DNA of 64,000 bases from Jiangella muralis (GCF_001270745.1 NZ_KQ434754.1:170322-234321); one strand, 5' to 3'. Counted from the first letter of the stretch, positions 25,671-34,393 are shown. A program made the numbers and translations. Notes: generated by a model not told the origin, from the sequence alone.

Positions 25671-27606
25671 GAGGTCCGGCGGACCGGCGCCCGTCCCGCC
25701 CGTCCTGCGGCTGGAGGCGCTCGATGCCGGTGGGCTGCTCGTCGGGGCGGCCGACGTCGACGTGGTGGGCGGCGGTGACGTCGTCGCCGGGCCGTTCGCC
25801 ATCCGCGTGACGATCGGTGTGCCGGCCGCGCCGGACCCGGCCGGGCTGGTCGACGTCGCGCTGTCCGTGGCCGTGAGTGCGCCGTTCACCGGGCACCTGC
25901 GCCTGGTTGCGACCGTCGCCGACGCGGCCGAGCCGTGGTGGCTGATCCCCGGCCTGTTCTACGGCGAGAACCGTCCCGCCGACTGCGACCGCCGGTTCCC
26001 GCGATTCGAGGCCGGTGCCGACGATCCGGCCGGCATGGTCAGCGATCACTGGTCGTTCCGGTCCGACCGCGCCGCGACTCCCGCGGCGTTCGCCTGGGGC
26101 GCGTCCGGCGGTGCGATGACCGGGACGGACGAGACGTCGCCGGCCGGGCCGACCGGCGTCGGGCTCGCCCATCGCGGCGACGTCGCCGAGGTGCACGTCG
26201 TGTTCCCGTTCCGCGAGGACCCGGTCACGTACTACGGGTCCGCGACGCCGCTGCCCGCCACGTCGGCGACGTACACCTGGCGGCCCGGCGAACGGGTCGA
26301 GCTGCGGGCCGTCGTCGCGACGCTGCCGGCCGACCGGCATGCGTACGCGCCGATCCTGCGCGCCGTCCACGAGCGGAGTCGGCCGCTGCACCCCGTCACG
26401 CCGTGGGTGACGGTGCCCGAGGCGGCCGACATCGCCGCCGAAGGACTGGTCCGCTGGCACTACGACCCCGATCCCGGCGTGCTGCTGGAGACGGTCGGCT
26501 TCGACCGCGAACTCTCCGGCGGCGACGGCCGCCCCGTCGACCGTCAGGCCATGCACGTCGGCTGGGTCAGCGGCATCCCATGGGCGTACGCGCTGCTGGC
26601 GCACGGCCGGCGGACCGGTTCGGCGGCGGCCGTGGACGCGGCGTCGCGAGTGATCGACTTCTGCTGCGCGAACCTGTCGCCGTCCGGCACGTTCTGGGGA
26701 CGGTGGGAGCGGGCCGGCGGGTGGACGCAGAGCTGGACGCCGATCCGGCGCGGCCTGCACGCGCGGACCCTCGGTGAGGCGACGCTGTTCCTGCTGCGCG
26801 CGCTCGACCTCGGTGATCGCGACGAGTGGAGCCTGGCGGCACGGTCCAACCTCGACGTCGTCCGCGACCGGCAGCGTGCCGACGGCAACCTCGGCTCCGT
26901 CCACGACGCCTCGGACGGGCGGGTGCTGTCGTGGGCCGGCGCGTCCGGGCTGACCTGGATCGCGGCGTTCTGCTCGGCGTCGTCCCTGGACTCCGACGGG
27001 TCGTACCTCGCGGCCGCCGTCCGGGCCGGCGAGTACTACGCGCGGTTCGTCGAACGCGAGTTCATCCACGGCGCCCCCGAGGACGTCGACCTCGCGCCGA
27101 CGTCGGAGGACGGCTACGCCGCGCTGATGGCGTACGTCGCACTGCACCGGCGTACCGGCGACGCGCGGTGGCTCTCCCTTGCCCGCCGGGCCGCGGACTG
27201 GATGCTGACGTTCCGGTACACCTACAACGTGCGGTTCGCCCCACGCACCCCGCTCGGCGTGTACGGCTTCGCCACCCGCGGCGGCGACCAGGCGTCACCG
27301 TCCAACCAGCACCTGCACGCGTACGGGCTGGTCTGCACCCGCGAGCTGGCCGAGCTCTCCGCCGCGACCGGCGATCCGCACTACCGCGAGCGAGCCGATG
27401 AGGCGCTGGACTGCTTCCGCCAGCTGCTCGCCACCGCCGACGGTGAGCTGAACTCGTACCGCGGCATGGTCACAGAGCGCTACTACCAGACCGAGTGCTT
27501 CCAGCCGAAGGGCATGATGCTGACGCTGTCGCACGCGTGGAGTGCCGGTGTGCTGCTACTGGCATGTGAGCAGGTCATCGTTGGTGAGCGTCGGTCGGAC
27601 GACTGA
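25660..27606 (+). CDS. Six-hairpin (alpha/alpha-barrel) glycosidase-like protein
   Basis: A 648-residue protein. Residues about 1-250 are beta-rich; from about 255 the sequence has alternating helices typical of six-hairpin glycosidases (VDAASRVIDFCCANL, WLSLARRAADWMLTFRYTYNV, YRERADEALDCFRQLL). GWVSGIPWAYALL and QASPSNQHLHAYGLV look like active-site loops. The precise family was not recognised; unsaturated glucuronyl hydrolase-like or GH-type exo-enzymes are possible. It ends the ROK operon and probably acts on the same glycan. There is no signal peptide. Confidence 0.65.
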   Translation: MPAERSGGPAPVPPVLRLEALDAGGLLVGAADVDVVGGGDVVAGPFAIRVTIGVPAAPDPAGLVDVALSVAVSAPFTGHLRLVATVADAAEPWWLIPGLFYGENRPADCDRRFPRFEAGADDPAGMVSDHWSFRSDRAATPAAFAWGASGGAMTGTDETSPAGPTGVGLAHRGDVAEVHVVFPFREDPVTYYGSATPLPATSATYTWRPGERVELRAVVATLPADRHAYAPILRAVHERSRPLHPVTPWVTVPEAADIAAEGLVRWHYDPDPGVLLETVGFDRELSGGDGRPVDRQAMHVGWVSGIPWAYALLAHGRRTGSAAAVDAASRVIDFCCANLSPSGTFWGRWERAGGWTQSWTPIRRGLHARTLGEATLFLLRALDLGDRDEWSLAARSNLDVVRDRQRADGNLGSVHDASDGRVLSWAGASGLTWIAAFCSASSLDSDGSYLAAAVRAGEYYARFVEREFIHGAPEDVDLAPTSEDGYAALMAYVALHRRTGDARWLSLARRAADWMLTFRYTYNVRFAPRTPLGVYGFATRGGDQASPSNQHLHAYGLVCTRELAELSAATGDPHYRERADEALDCFRQLLATADGELNSYRGMVTERYYQTECFQPKGMMLTLSHAWSAGVLLLACEQVIVGERRSDD

Positions 27607-27658
27607 CCGCCTGGCCGCATGGACGTCGGGCGCCGGTCGGGTGTAGCCGCCGTCGGCC

Positions 27659-28141
27659 TCAGCAGTCGCCGCAGCAGCCGCCGTCGCCGTCCTCGATCAG
27701 CCGGCGCGGTCCCGGACCGAGTTCCCCCAGCTCGTCATGCATGTTCGCGAGCCTGCAGTCGCGCAGTGACAGGCAGCCGCAGCCGATGCAGTCGGTGAAG
27801 TCGTCGCGCAGTTGCTGCAGCCGCCGGATGCGTGCGTCGAGGTCGGCCTGCCACTGCGAGGACAGCTCCTCCCAGTCCTTCCGGTTGGGTGTGCGGCCGT
27901 CCGGCAGGCAGGACAACGCGCGGTTGATCTCGGCGAGCGGGATGCCGACCCGCTGCGCGATCCGGATCAGCGCGACCCGGCGCAACGTCGCCCGCCGGTA
28001 TCGTCGCTGGTTACCCGACGTGCGCCGGGACGTGATCAGGCCCTGCCGCTCGTAGAAGTGCAGCGCTGACACCGCGACGCCGCTGCGTTTGGACAGCTCG
28101 CCGACGGTCAGCTCGGACTTGTTCCACGCAACGGTGTCCAC
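27659..28141 (-). CDS. soxR: SoxR-type redox-sensing MerR-family regulator
   Basis: A 160-residue MerR-family protein. The N-terminal winged helix reads [25 protein letters not shown], diagnostic for SoxR; a coiled-coil dimer helix follows. The [2Fe-2S] cluster motif [12 protein letters not shown] lies near residue 125 with all four cysteines, and an extra CCGDC ends the protein. The GTG at 28141 gives the usual SoxR length; the frame is open to 28213 but that would add residues encoded by the promoter. It is divergent from a quinone-reductase gene whose promoter has the SoxR layout. Confidence 0.93.
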   Translation of the reverse strand: MDTVAWNKSELTVGELSKRSGVAVSALHFYERQGLITSRRTSGNQRRYRRATLRRVALIRIAQRVGIPLAEINRALSCLPDGRTPNRKDWEELSSQWQADLDARIRRLQQLRDDFTDCIGCGCLSLRDCRLANMHDELGELGPGPRRLIEDGDGGCCGDC

Positions 28142-28158
28142 GGCTGCGGCCCTTCGAC

Positions 28159-28189
28159 TTGACCTCAACTTAGATTCAGGTTCTAGCGT
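28159..28189 (+). promoter_or_regulatory. SoxR-controlled promoter with 19-bp spacer
   Basis: -35 TTGACC (28159-28164) and -10 TAGCGT (28184-28189) are separated by 19 bp, the overlong spacing that MerR-family activators correct. The dyad CCTCAACTTAGATTCAGG (28163-28180) fills the spacer and matches the SoxR half-site CCTCAA on the left, with an imperfect right half. The promoter reads towards the quinone reductase at 28286. Confidence 0.8.
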
Positions 28190-28285
28190 AGCGACGACAG
28201 CACGTGAAGCCAACGGGCGCCGTGCTCGCCGGGGACTCGCTTCATGCCGATCCGGCGGGCGGCGTCACGACGCGGAGGACCCTGG

Positions 28286-29263
28286 ATGCACGCGATCCGA
28301 CTGCACGAGTTCGGCCCGGCCGAGAACCTGCGCTACGAGGAGGTGCCCGATCCGGTGCCGACGGCAGGCCAGGTCCGCGTTGCCGTCGAGGCCAGCGGCG
28401 TGCACCTGATCGACACGGTACTGCGGTCCGGCCAGGGCGGCGGTCCGCTGCCGTTGCCGGCGCTGCCGTCGATCCCCGGTCGCGAGGTCGCCGGCGCCGT
28501 GGACTCGGTCGGCGACGGCGTCGACCCGGCGTGGGTGGGCCGGCGGGTCGTGGCGCACCTCGGTCAGGCCGGCGCCGGGTACGCGCGGCTGGCGGTGGTG
28601 GCGTCCGAGTCGGTACACGTGCTGCCGGACGGGCTCGGCGCCGACGCCGCGGTCGCGATGATCGGGACCGGGCGGACCACGGTCGGCGTCCTGGACCGGG
28701 CCGGGCTGACCGGCGACGACGTGGTCCTGGTGACGGCCGCGGCGGGTGGAGTGGGCAGCCTCCTCGTCCAGGCGGGGCGCAACGCCGGCGCCGTCGTCGT
28801 CGGGGCGGCCGGGGGCCCGGCGAAGGTGCGGCGGGTCCGCAAGCTCGGCGCCACGCACGCCGTCGACTACACCGATCCGGCCTGGCCGGACCACGTCCGC
28901 GCCGCCCTCGGCCCGCTCGCCCCGACCCTCCTCCTCGACGGCGTCGGGGGTCCGCTCGGCCGCTCGGCCATGGACCTCCTCGGCGTCGGCGGACGGCTCG
29001 TCATGTTCGGGTGGTCGTCAGGCGAACTGCTCCCCTTCGCCTCCACCGACCTCGTCGACCGTGCGCTCACGGCGTCGTGGCCGATCAGCCGGCACCAGAT
29101 CGGGCGGCCCGGGTTCCTGCGCGGACTGGAGACGCGGGCGCTCGCCGAGGCTGCCGCCGGCCGGCTGATCCCGCTGGTGCACCGGTTCCCGCTCGAGCGC
29201 GCCGCCGACGCCCACGCCGCCCTCGAATCCCGCCAGACGACGGGCAAGGTCGTCCTCGTCTGA
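28286..29263 (+). CDS. Zinc-independent quinone oxidoreductase / MDR-family dehydrogenase
   Basis: A 325-residue medium-chain dehydrogenase/reductase of the quinone-reductase branch. It begins MHAIRLHEFGPAENLRYEEV; the NADPH-binding loop is AAAGGVGSLLVQAGR near residue 155. The catalytic-zinc and structural-zinc cysteine sets of alcohol dehydrogenases are missing, as in NADPH:quinone reductases. The ATG has GGAGG seven bases upstream. Control by SoxR under redox-cycling stress follows from the promoter. The proposed role is reduction of quinones or similar electrophiles. Confidence 0.88.
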   Translation: MHAIRLHEFGPAENLRYEEVPDPVPTAGQVRVAVEASGVHLIDTVLRSGQGGGPLPLPALPSIPGREVAGAVDSVGDGVDPAWVGRRVVAHLGQAGAGYARLAVVASESVHVLPDGLGADAAVAMIGTGRTTVGVLDRAGLTGDDVVLVTAAAGGVGSLLVQAGRNAGAVVVGAAGGPAKVRRVRKLGATHAVDYTDPAWPDHVRAALGPLAPTLLLDGVGGPLGRSAMDLLGVGGRLVMFGWSSGELLPFASTDLVDRALTASWPISRHQIGRPGFLRGLETRALAEAAAGRLIPLVHRFPLERAADAHAALESRQTTGKVVLV

Positions 29264-29394
29264 CGCGCCGTCTTCCCGGGACGCCGCTCCCGCCGGGGCT
29301 GGCGCGCCTCGGCCCGACCTCGCTGTCCGGCTGGCTGCGTCGTCCTGGTCGGCCAGGCCCTCCTCCGATCGATGCCCGTGGAGTCGCAGCGGTC

Positions 29395-29410
29395 ATCCCG
29401 AAGCCGGGAT
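29395..29410. terminator. Possible short hairpin between convergent genes
   Basis: ATCCCG and CGGGAT arms with a four-base loop lie between the quinone reductase and the phosphatase gene. No T-run follows, so termination is only suggested by position. The rest of 29264-29479 shows only a short GCCGTCA triplication at about 29424. Confidence 0.3.
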
Positions 29411-29479
29411 ACGCCGCCGCCGGCCGTCAGCCGTCAGCCGTCACGAACGAGCGGCGCACGCCCTACCGAGCGCCGTCGC

Positions 29480-30754
29480 CTACCCGGCGCAGAGCAGCCC
29501 GGGGAAGCCGATCTCGTCGCCGAGCCATTCGTCGCCGTTGCTGTCGTCGTTGCCGGTCGCGGTCGTCTCGCGCTGGTGCGTCCGGCAGGCGCGTAGCCGC
29601 AGCGTGTCGATCACCTGCTCGGCGTCGGACAGGTCGCTGGCGGCGATGGTCGCGCCGACCTCGTGGCGGTACACCGTCGGCAGCGCGTCGAGCGGCAGGC
29701 CGCCGGGGACCGCGTACAGCTCGGACAGGTGCACGGGGCCGAGCTCGTGCCGGACGCCCTGGTAGATCGCGACCTGACCGTTGCTGACGCCGACGTAGTA
29801 CTGGTCGCGGACCCAGCCGTTGGCGAACGTCAGGCCGGCCCACCCGACCGCCAGCGCCGCGGCGACCGCGATCGACGGCCGCAGCCAGCGCCGCCGCCGG
29901 CGCCGTCGGGCGCGGGGTGCGTAGCGCATGGCCTCGGGGTCGTGCTGCGACTCCGACGGCTGGGCGTCCTCGATGCTCTCGGCGGCCGCTCCGACGATGT
30001 ACGACGCGGTGGTCGCGTCCGCACTGGCGGCGGCGTCGGCATCGACGATCTCACCGACGACCGCGGTGACGTTGTCGGGCGCGCCGGCGCCGAGGGCCAG
30101 CGCGATGAGCTGGTCGGCCGCGGCGTCGACGGTGTGCGCGCGGGCCAGCGCCGCTCCGATCTCCTGGTCGGTGACGACGTCGGACAGTCCGTCGCTGCAG
30201 ATCAGGAGCCGATCGCCGGCCTGCACGTCGATGATCGAGTAGTCCGGGTGGATCGGCGACTGCCCCTGCAGCACCTTCGTCACGACGGAGCGCGCGGGAT
30301 GCTCGCGGGCGTCCTCCGGCGTGATCCGCCCGTCGTCGACCAGCGACTGGACGAACGTGTGGTCGCGGGTGATCTGCGTCAGCGACCCGTCGCGCAGCAG
30401 GTAGGCGCGGGAGTCGCCGATGTGCCCGAGCGCCAGTTGGACGCCGTTCCACAGCAGCGCAGTCGACGTCGTGCCCATGCCGGCGCGGGACGGGTCGGCG
30501 CGCGCCATGTCGTCGATGCGGCCGTTCGCGGCGCTGACGGCGGTGGACAGCACGTCGATCGGATCGCCGTCGGGCAGCTGATCGGCGTTGACGAGTTCGT
30601 CGATGGCCGCCCGGCTGGCGACCTCACCCGCTGCATGCCCGCCCATGCCGTCGGCGACGGCCAGCAGGTAAGGGCCGGCGTAGCCGGAATCCTCGTTGCC
30701 CTCCCGGACCAGGCCGACGTCGGAACGCGCGGCAAAGCGCAGCGTCAACGGCAT
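29480..30754 (-). CDS. Membrane-anchored PP2C-type serine/threonine phosphatase
   Basis: A 424-residue PstP-like phosphatase. Residues about 1-235 are the cytoplasmic PP2C domain with all metal motifs: REGNEDS (Asp22), VADGMGG (Asp35), GHIGDSRAYL, CSDGLSDV and APDNVTAV. A basic stop-transfer stretch RARRRRRRR precedes one membrane span (about 293-312), then an extracytoplasmic tail of about 110 residues with two cysteines near the end. It would reverse phosphorylation by PknB-type kinases. Unlike the usual PstP operon it stands alone, without kinase, ftsW or pbpA neighbours, so it may be a paralogue. Confidence 0.9.
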   Translation of the reverse strand: MPLTLRFAARSDVGLVREGNEDSGYAGPYLLAVADGMGGHAAGEVASRAAIDELVNADQLPDGDPIDVLSTAVSAANGRIDDMARADPSRAGMGTTSTALLWNGVQLALGHIGDSRAYLLRDGSLTQITRDHTFVQSLVDDGRITPEDAREHPARSVVTKVLQGQSPIHPDYSIIDVQAGDRLLICSDGLSDVVTDQEIGAALARAHTVDAAADQLIALALGAGAPDNVTAVVGEIVDADAAASADATTASYIVGAAAESIEDAQPSESQHDPEAMRYAPRARRRRRRRWLRPSIAVAAALAVGWAGLTFANGWVRDQYYVGVSNGQVAIYQGVRHELGPVHLSELYAVPGGLPLDALPTVYRHEVGATIAASDLSDAEQVIDTLRLRACRTHQRETTATGNDDSNGDEWLGDEIGFPGLLCAG

Positions 30755-30894
30755 CGATTCCCTACTCCCGCACCCATCGAGGCGCCAGGGGCCCGGAGAG
30801 CGCCCACACGCCGCCTCCCCCCAGAGACTTGTCGATCACTGCGGATCGTAGCCGCCCCCGGTTCGGGACCGTTGAGACGCCACGCGGACGGGCG

Positions 30895-30932
30895 TTGTCC
30901 ACAGCCCACGCCGATCTGCCGACTTGTCCACA
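30895..30932 (+). promoter_or_regulatory. Two perfect actinomycete-type DnaA boxes
   Basis: TTGTCCACA occurs twice in the same orientation at 30895-30903 and 30924-30932, 29 bp apart, in the 295-bp divergent gap between the PP2C gene and the secreted-protein gene. This nonamer is the preferred DnaA box of high-GC actinomycetes. No AT-rich unwinding region or dnaA/dnaN neighbour is present, so it is not oriC; regulation or DnaA titration is possible. Nothing else was recognised in 30755-31049. Confidence 0.6.
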
Positions 30933-31049
30933 ATTCCGGGTTCGGTGGGAGCGGGCTGGGGCCGGTTCGGCGAACGATGAAGGGGTCCGGCCGGGTCGGC
31001 CGGACCGAGGTGCCAAGCCTCGTCAGCTTCGTCGGAAAGGACGCTATCC

Positions 31050-31784
31050 ATGCAGCTCATCAAGGGTGCCGCCGTGTGCGGTCTGACGGTCGCGGCGTTG
31101 GTCGCGGGAGGTTCGGTCGCCGCTCCCGCGTGGGGGACGGTTCGGCCGGCGGCGGAGCGGCCGCCGTCCGCGGGCTGGTTGGTCGCGGGAGCGTCGACGG
31201 GTCAATCGCCGCCGCGCGTGGTGACGGAGCCCGGGCCGGCTCGCGCCGCACCGCTTCCGGAGGCGGCCGCGGCAGACGTCGCGCTGGCCGCGGGTGTGCG
31301 TACGAAGAACCCCTCGGTCCCGGGCTGGACGGCCGACTGCAGACCCATGCCGCCACCCCGGCATCGCCAGCTGCTCGACGGCTTCGCGCTGGGCTGGGTG
31401 CCGCCGGGCATCGGCCCACTCGTCAGTGACTTCGAGTACGAATGGGACGACGTCGGCTTCCGCTCGCGGGTGTGGGAGTCCGGCCCGTACCCCGACGAGT
31501 CCTACCGGGTCGACCTCCAGGTCACGGTCATGCGCAGTCCGTCGTTCACCGACGCGGCCGCGCTCCGGGAGTTCCTCGTCGACTACCTCGAGCGCGATCC
31601 CGCCGGCTGGGCCACAGAGCCGTTCGCCCATCCCGACGGATCCGGTTTCACCGACGTCGGGGAGCTGTTCTGGTTCGCAGCGCCCGGGGTCGGGGTCCGC
31701 GTCTTCGGCGGCGGTGAACAGGTCGACTTCCGGGACCTCACCCGGACGGCCTGCGCCGTACGGCAGGTGCTGCCGATGAACTGA
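31050..31784 (+). CDS. Secreted protein of unknown function
   Basis: A 244-residue protein with a Sec signal peptide (MQLIKGAAVCGLTVAALVAGGSVAAPAW; cleavage near residue 25-29). A Pro/Ala-rich low-complexity stretch of about 60 residues follows, then a compact domain from about residue 95 beginning with GWTADCRPMPPPRHR. A second cysteine near the C-terminus (RTACAVRQV) could pair with the first in a disulphide. No known family was recognised. The gene is divergent from the phosphatase and shares its DnaA-box-bearing upstream region. Confidence 0.7.
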   Translation: MQLIKGAAVCGLTVAALVAGGSVAAPAWGTVRPAAERPPSAGWLVAGASTGQSPPRVVTEPGPARAAPLPEAAAADVALAAGVRTKNPSVPGWTADCRPMPPPRHRQLLDGFALGWVPPGIGPLVSDFEYEWDDVGFRSRVWESGPYPDESYRVDLQVTVMRSPSFTDAAALREFLVDYLERDPAGWATEPFAHPDGSGFTDVGELFWFAAPGVGVRVFGGGEQVDFRDLTRTACAVRQVLPMN

Positions 31785-31950
31785 CGCCAGGTAGGTCCGC
31801 CACCTGAACGCTGGCTCGGCGACGTGTTCGTGCCCGTGCTCGACGACGTGTTCGGGGTCGCGTCGCGCTCGTTCGACGCGATCCTGGCGGCCGGCCGCCA
31901 GGCTGGCGGCTGACGGGAGGACGCCACCGGCCGACCACGTCGCTGCCACC

Positions 31951-32090
31951 GGACCCGCGCCCGGGCCGTGGCTGCCGGACGCGCGCCGGGCCGTGGTCGA
32001 GCCGGGCCGTGGCTGCCGGACCCGCGCCCGGGCCGTGGCTGCCGGACGCGCGCCGGGCCGGGTTGTGGCTGCCGGGCCGTGGCCGCGTCG
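31951..32090. repeat. Degenerate GC-rich tandem repeat
   Basis: Units built on GGGCCGTGGCTGCCGGACGC recur about five times with small insertions between the secreted-protein gene and the 3' end of the AraC-type gene. No coding or promoter signal was seen. Just before it, the plus strand from about 31811 to 31913 reads WLGDVFVPVLDDVFGVASRS in an open frame without a start, possibly a gene remnant. Confidence 0.55.
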
Positions 32091-32114
32091 AGCCAGGCGT
32101 GCGGCGTGGCTTGG

Positions 32115-33074
32115 TCAGCCGGCGGCGTCGCGGGCGTGGCGGGTCGGTTCGGGAGCCGGGCGGGCGATCGCACGATGCTGTGACGGCGTCAGCCCGCGGC
32201 GTCGCTTGAACGCGGCGCTGAGCGCGAACGCGCTCCCGTACCCGACCTGCCGGGCGATGCCCTCGACCGTCGCGTCGGTCTCGCGCAGCAGGTCGGCGGC
32301 GATGGACAGGCGCCAGCCGGCGAGGTAGCTCATCGGCGGTTCGCCCACGCGGGCGGCGAAGTCGCGGGCTAGCAGGGCCCGGGACACCCCCGTCGCGGCG
32401 GCGAGCGAGCCGACCGTCCACCCGCGCCCGGGATCGTCGTGGAGGAGGCGGAGCGCCCGGCTGACCGGCGAGTCGTCCAGCCGGGAGTACCAGTGCGGCG
32501 CGGACGCGTGTGGCCGGTCGAACCAGCCGCGCAGTGTCGAGATCAGCATGAGGTCGAGCAGCCGGTCGAGCACGGCCTGCTGACCCGGCCGGTCGGCGGC
32601 GATCTCGTCGGCGACGAGGTCCAGCAGCGGGCACGCGCAGTCGTCCTCGGCGATCACCAGCACCCGCGGCAGCGCGTCGAGCAGCCGCTCACTTATCCCG
32701 GCCGCACCGTCGTAGCTCCCGGTCAGGACGACGGTCTCCCTGGCGGTTCCCGGGTCGCAGGTCCGCCCCACGGCGCCGGCTCGCGCGCTCCTGGCGCAAT
32801 AGTCGGCCAGCGCAACGGCGTCGTCGGGGCGGGCGGTGGGATCGGCGGCGACGGTGAACGGCTCGGGTCCGCGGACGACGGCGATGTCGCCGGCGCCGAC
32901 CTGCACGGGGTCGCCGTCGGGCGGCTGCAGCCAGGCTGTCCCGTCGAGGACGGCGAGCAGCGTCAGCTCGGCGCCCGTCGAGAACCGCACCGACCAGCGC
33001 GAGTCGAGCACCGTCCGCCCGATCAGCGCGCCGCTCGCCCGCACGCCGTCGAGCAGGTCGGTGAGAGGATCCAT
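32115..33074 (-). CDS. AraC-family transcriptional regulator (cupin AraC_binding_2/6 type)
   Basis: A 319-residue regulator. The N-terminal half is a cupin-like sensor (residues about 10-160; LTLLAVLDGTAWLQPPDGDPVQVGAGDIAVVRG). The C-terminal AraC domain has both helix-turn-helix units: WTVGSLAAATGVSRALLARDF and VEGIARQVGYGSAFALSAAFKRRRG. The ATG at 33074 is preferred over an upstream in-frame start at 33131 because the sensor begins at once. It is divergent from the NmrA-like gene 80 bp away, the usual arrangement for cupin-AraC regulators and short oxidoreductase targets. Confidence 0.9.
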   Translation of the reverse strand: MDPLTDLLDGVRASGALIGRTVLDSRWSVRFSTGAELTLLAVLDGTAWLQPPDGDPVQVGAGDIAVVRGPEPFTVAADPTARPDDAVALADYCARSARAGAVGRTCDPGTARETVVLTGSYDGAAGISERLLDALPRVLVIAEDDCACPLLDLVADEIAADRPGQQAVLDRLLDLMLISTLRGWFDRPHASAPHWYSRLDDSPVSRALRLLHDDPGRGWTVGSLAAATGVSRALLARDFAARVGEPPMSYLAGWRLSIAADLLRETDATVEGIARQVGYGSAFALSAAFKRRRGLTPSQHRAIARPAPEPTRHARDAAG

Positions 33075-33154
33075 CTCATCACCGTAGACGACACCGCATG
33101 CATTGGAGCGCCTGGACCATTCATCGTCCATCGACGCCGAGGTTGGCTGGCGGT

Positions 33155-33988
33155 ATGACGATTCTCCTCACCGGCGCCACCGGCAAGGTCGGCCGCCGGG
33201 TCGCCGCCCGCCTCGACGAACTCCGGGTTCCGTACCGCGCGGCCAGCCGCACCAGTGCGACGCCGTTCGACTGGACCGACGAGACCAGCTGGCCGGCCGC
33301 GCTCGACGGCGTGCGTTCGGCGTTCGTGGTCCCGTACGACGCCGCGCTGGTCACGCGCCCGTTCATCGACGCCGCGATCAAGAGCGGGGTGGAACGGATC
33401 GTGCTGCTCTCCGGCCGCGGCGTCGACGTGCGCGACTACCTGCCGCCGCACCTGACGGAGGGCAACGCGCACGCAGACGGCGAGGCGGCGCTGCGCCCGG
33501 CCGCGGTCGAGTGGACCATCCTGCGGCCGGGCTGGTTCGCACAGAACTTCAGTGAGGGCTTCTTCCGCGACTCGGTGCTGGCCGGCGAGCTGCGGCTGCC
33601 CGCCGGCGACGGCGCCGCGAGCTATGTCGACGCCGACGACATCGCGGCGGTCGCCGTCGCGGCGCTGACCGAGGACGGCCACGTCGGGCAGACCTACGAG
33701 TTGTCCGGCCCGCGCGCGGTCACGATGGCCGAGGTGGCCGCCGAGATCGCGGCGGCGTCCGGCCGCGACGTCCGCTACACCCACGTCGACCACGACGAGC
33801 TCGCGCGCGAGCTGGTGAACGAGGGCTGGCCAGCTGCCGACGCCGACGAGTACCTGCACCTCATCGGTGCGATCCGCCGCGGCATCGACGCCTACCTGTC
33901 CGACGGGGTGGAACGCGCCGTCGGCCGGCCGCCGCGCGACTTCCGCGACGTCGTCCAGGAGGCCGCGGCCGCCGGGGCGTGGTCCTGA
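33155..33988 (+). CDS. NmrA-like NAD(P)-binding protein
   Basis: A 277-residue atypical SDR of the NmrA/TMR type. MTILLTGATGKVGRRVAARL gives the GxxGxxG dinucleotide loop, and ILRPGWFAQNFSEGFF is the family's substrate-side signature. The catalytic Tyr-Lys pair of true SDR enzymes is not evident, so it may be a redox sensor or a reductase such as an ergot-alkaloid-type or azoreductase-like member. The likely regulator is the divergent AraC protein. A short palindrome with arms TGGAC/GTCCA lies in the gap. Confidence 0.88.
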   Translation: MTILLTGATGKVGRRVAARLDELRVPYRAASRTSATPFDWTDETSWPAALDGVRSAFVVPYDAALVTRPFIDAAIKSGVERIVLLSGRGVDVRDYLPPHLTEGNAHADGEAALRPAAVEWTILRPGWFAQNFSEGFFRDSVLAGELRLPAGDGAASYVDADDIAAVAVAALTEDGHVGQTYELSGPRAVTMAEVAAEIAAASGRDVRYTHVDHDELARELVNEGWPAADADEYLHLIGAIRRGIDAYLSDGVERAVGRPPRDFRDVVQEAAAAGAWS

Positions 33989-34358
33989 CGCCGGCGGGCC
34001 GGCACGCGCCCGTCCGACGCGCCGTACAGCCGACGCCGGGCCCGTGACACGAGGGTGCCGACCCAGTCGGGCGAACGGGGTCGGCACGTCGGGCACGGCG
34101 AGGCGTTCTTGACGGCGGTCGGGTAGGTACGGCCACCCGGTCGTCACCCCGCGGCCGGCGTTGTGGCCGCGACAGGCGCCCGGGTCGTGGCCGCCGTTCC
34201 GGAGCCGGTCTCGCTGCGTGGCAGGTGTGACCCGCCCCGTTCGGGTCGAGGACGCGCACCGCCATCGCGGCGTCCTTCTACCCGTCCTCGCCCATCCGGC
34301 CCGGGCCCGAGCGGCCAGAATGCGCGAAACCCCAGGCCGACGGCCTGGGGCTCGGTGT
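33989..34358. other. Intergenic spacer left of the prophage
   Basis: About 340 bases with no convincing gene on either strand, followed by the old tRNA terminator at 34330-34350. Before integration this DNA lay directly downstream of the tRNA-Arg gene. Confidence 0.6.
34330..34350 (-). terminator. Original tRNA-Arg terminator hairpin, now cut off by the prophage
   Basis: CCCCAGGCC and GGCCTGGGG pair perfectly around a three-base loop, nine bases outside attL. In the uninterrupted chromosome it would follow the 3' end of tRNA-Arg immediately. On the minus strand the hairpin is followed by GTTTCGC, a weak T-tract. Confidence 0.75.
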
Positions 34359-34393
34359 GCGCGCCCGAAGGGACTCGAACCCCTAACCTTCTG
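34359..34393. repeat. attL: attL: copy of the tRNA-Arg 3' end
   Basis: These 35 bases match 56861-56895 at 34 of 35 positions (C at 34374, T at 56876). The longest identical core is TCGAACCCCTAACCTTCTG, preceded by GCGCGCCCGAAGGGA. It is the T-arm and acceptor end of tRNA-Arg. The integrase gene starts about 150 bp inside. Confidence 0.93.

Noticed and set aside
30755-31049. Chromosomal origin because of the two DnaA boxes
   Set aside because: Only two boxes, no AT-rich unwinding element and no dnaA, dnaN or gyrase genes nearby.
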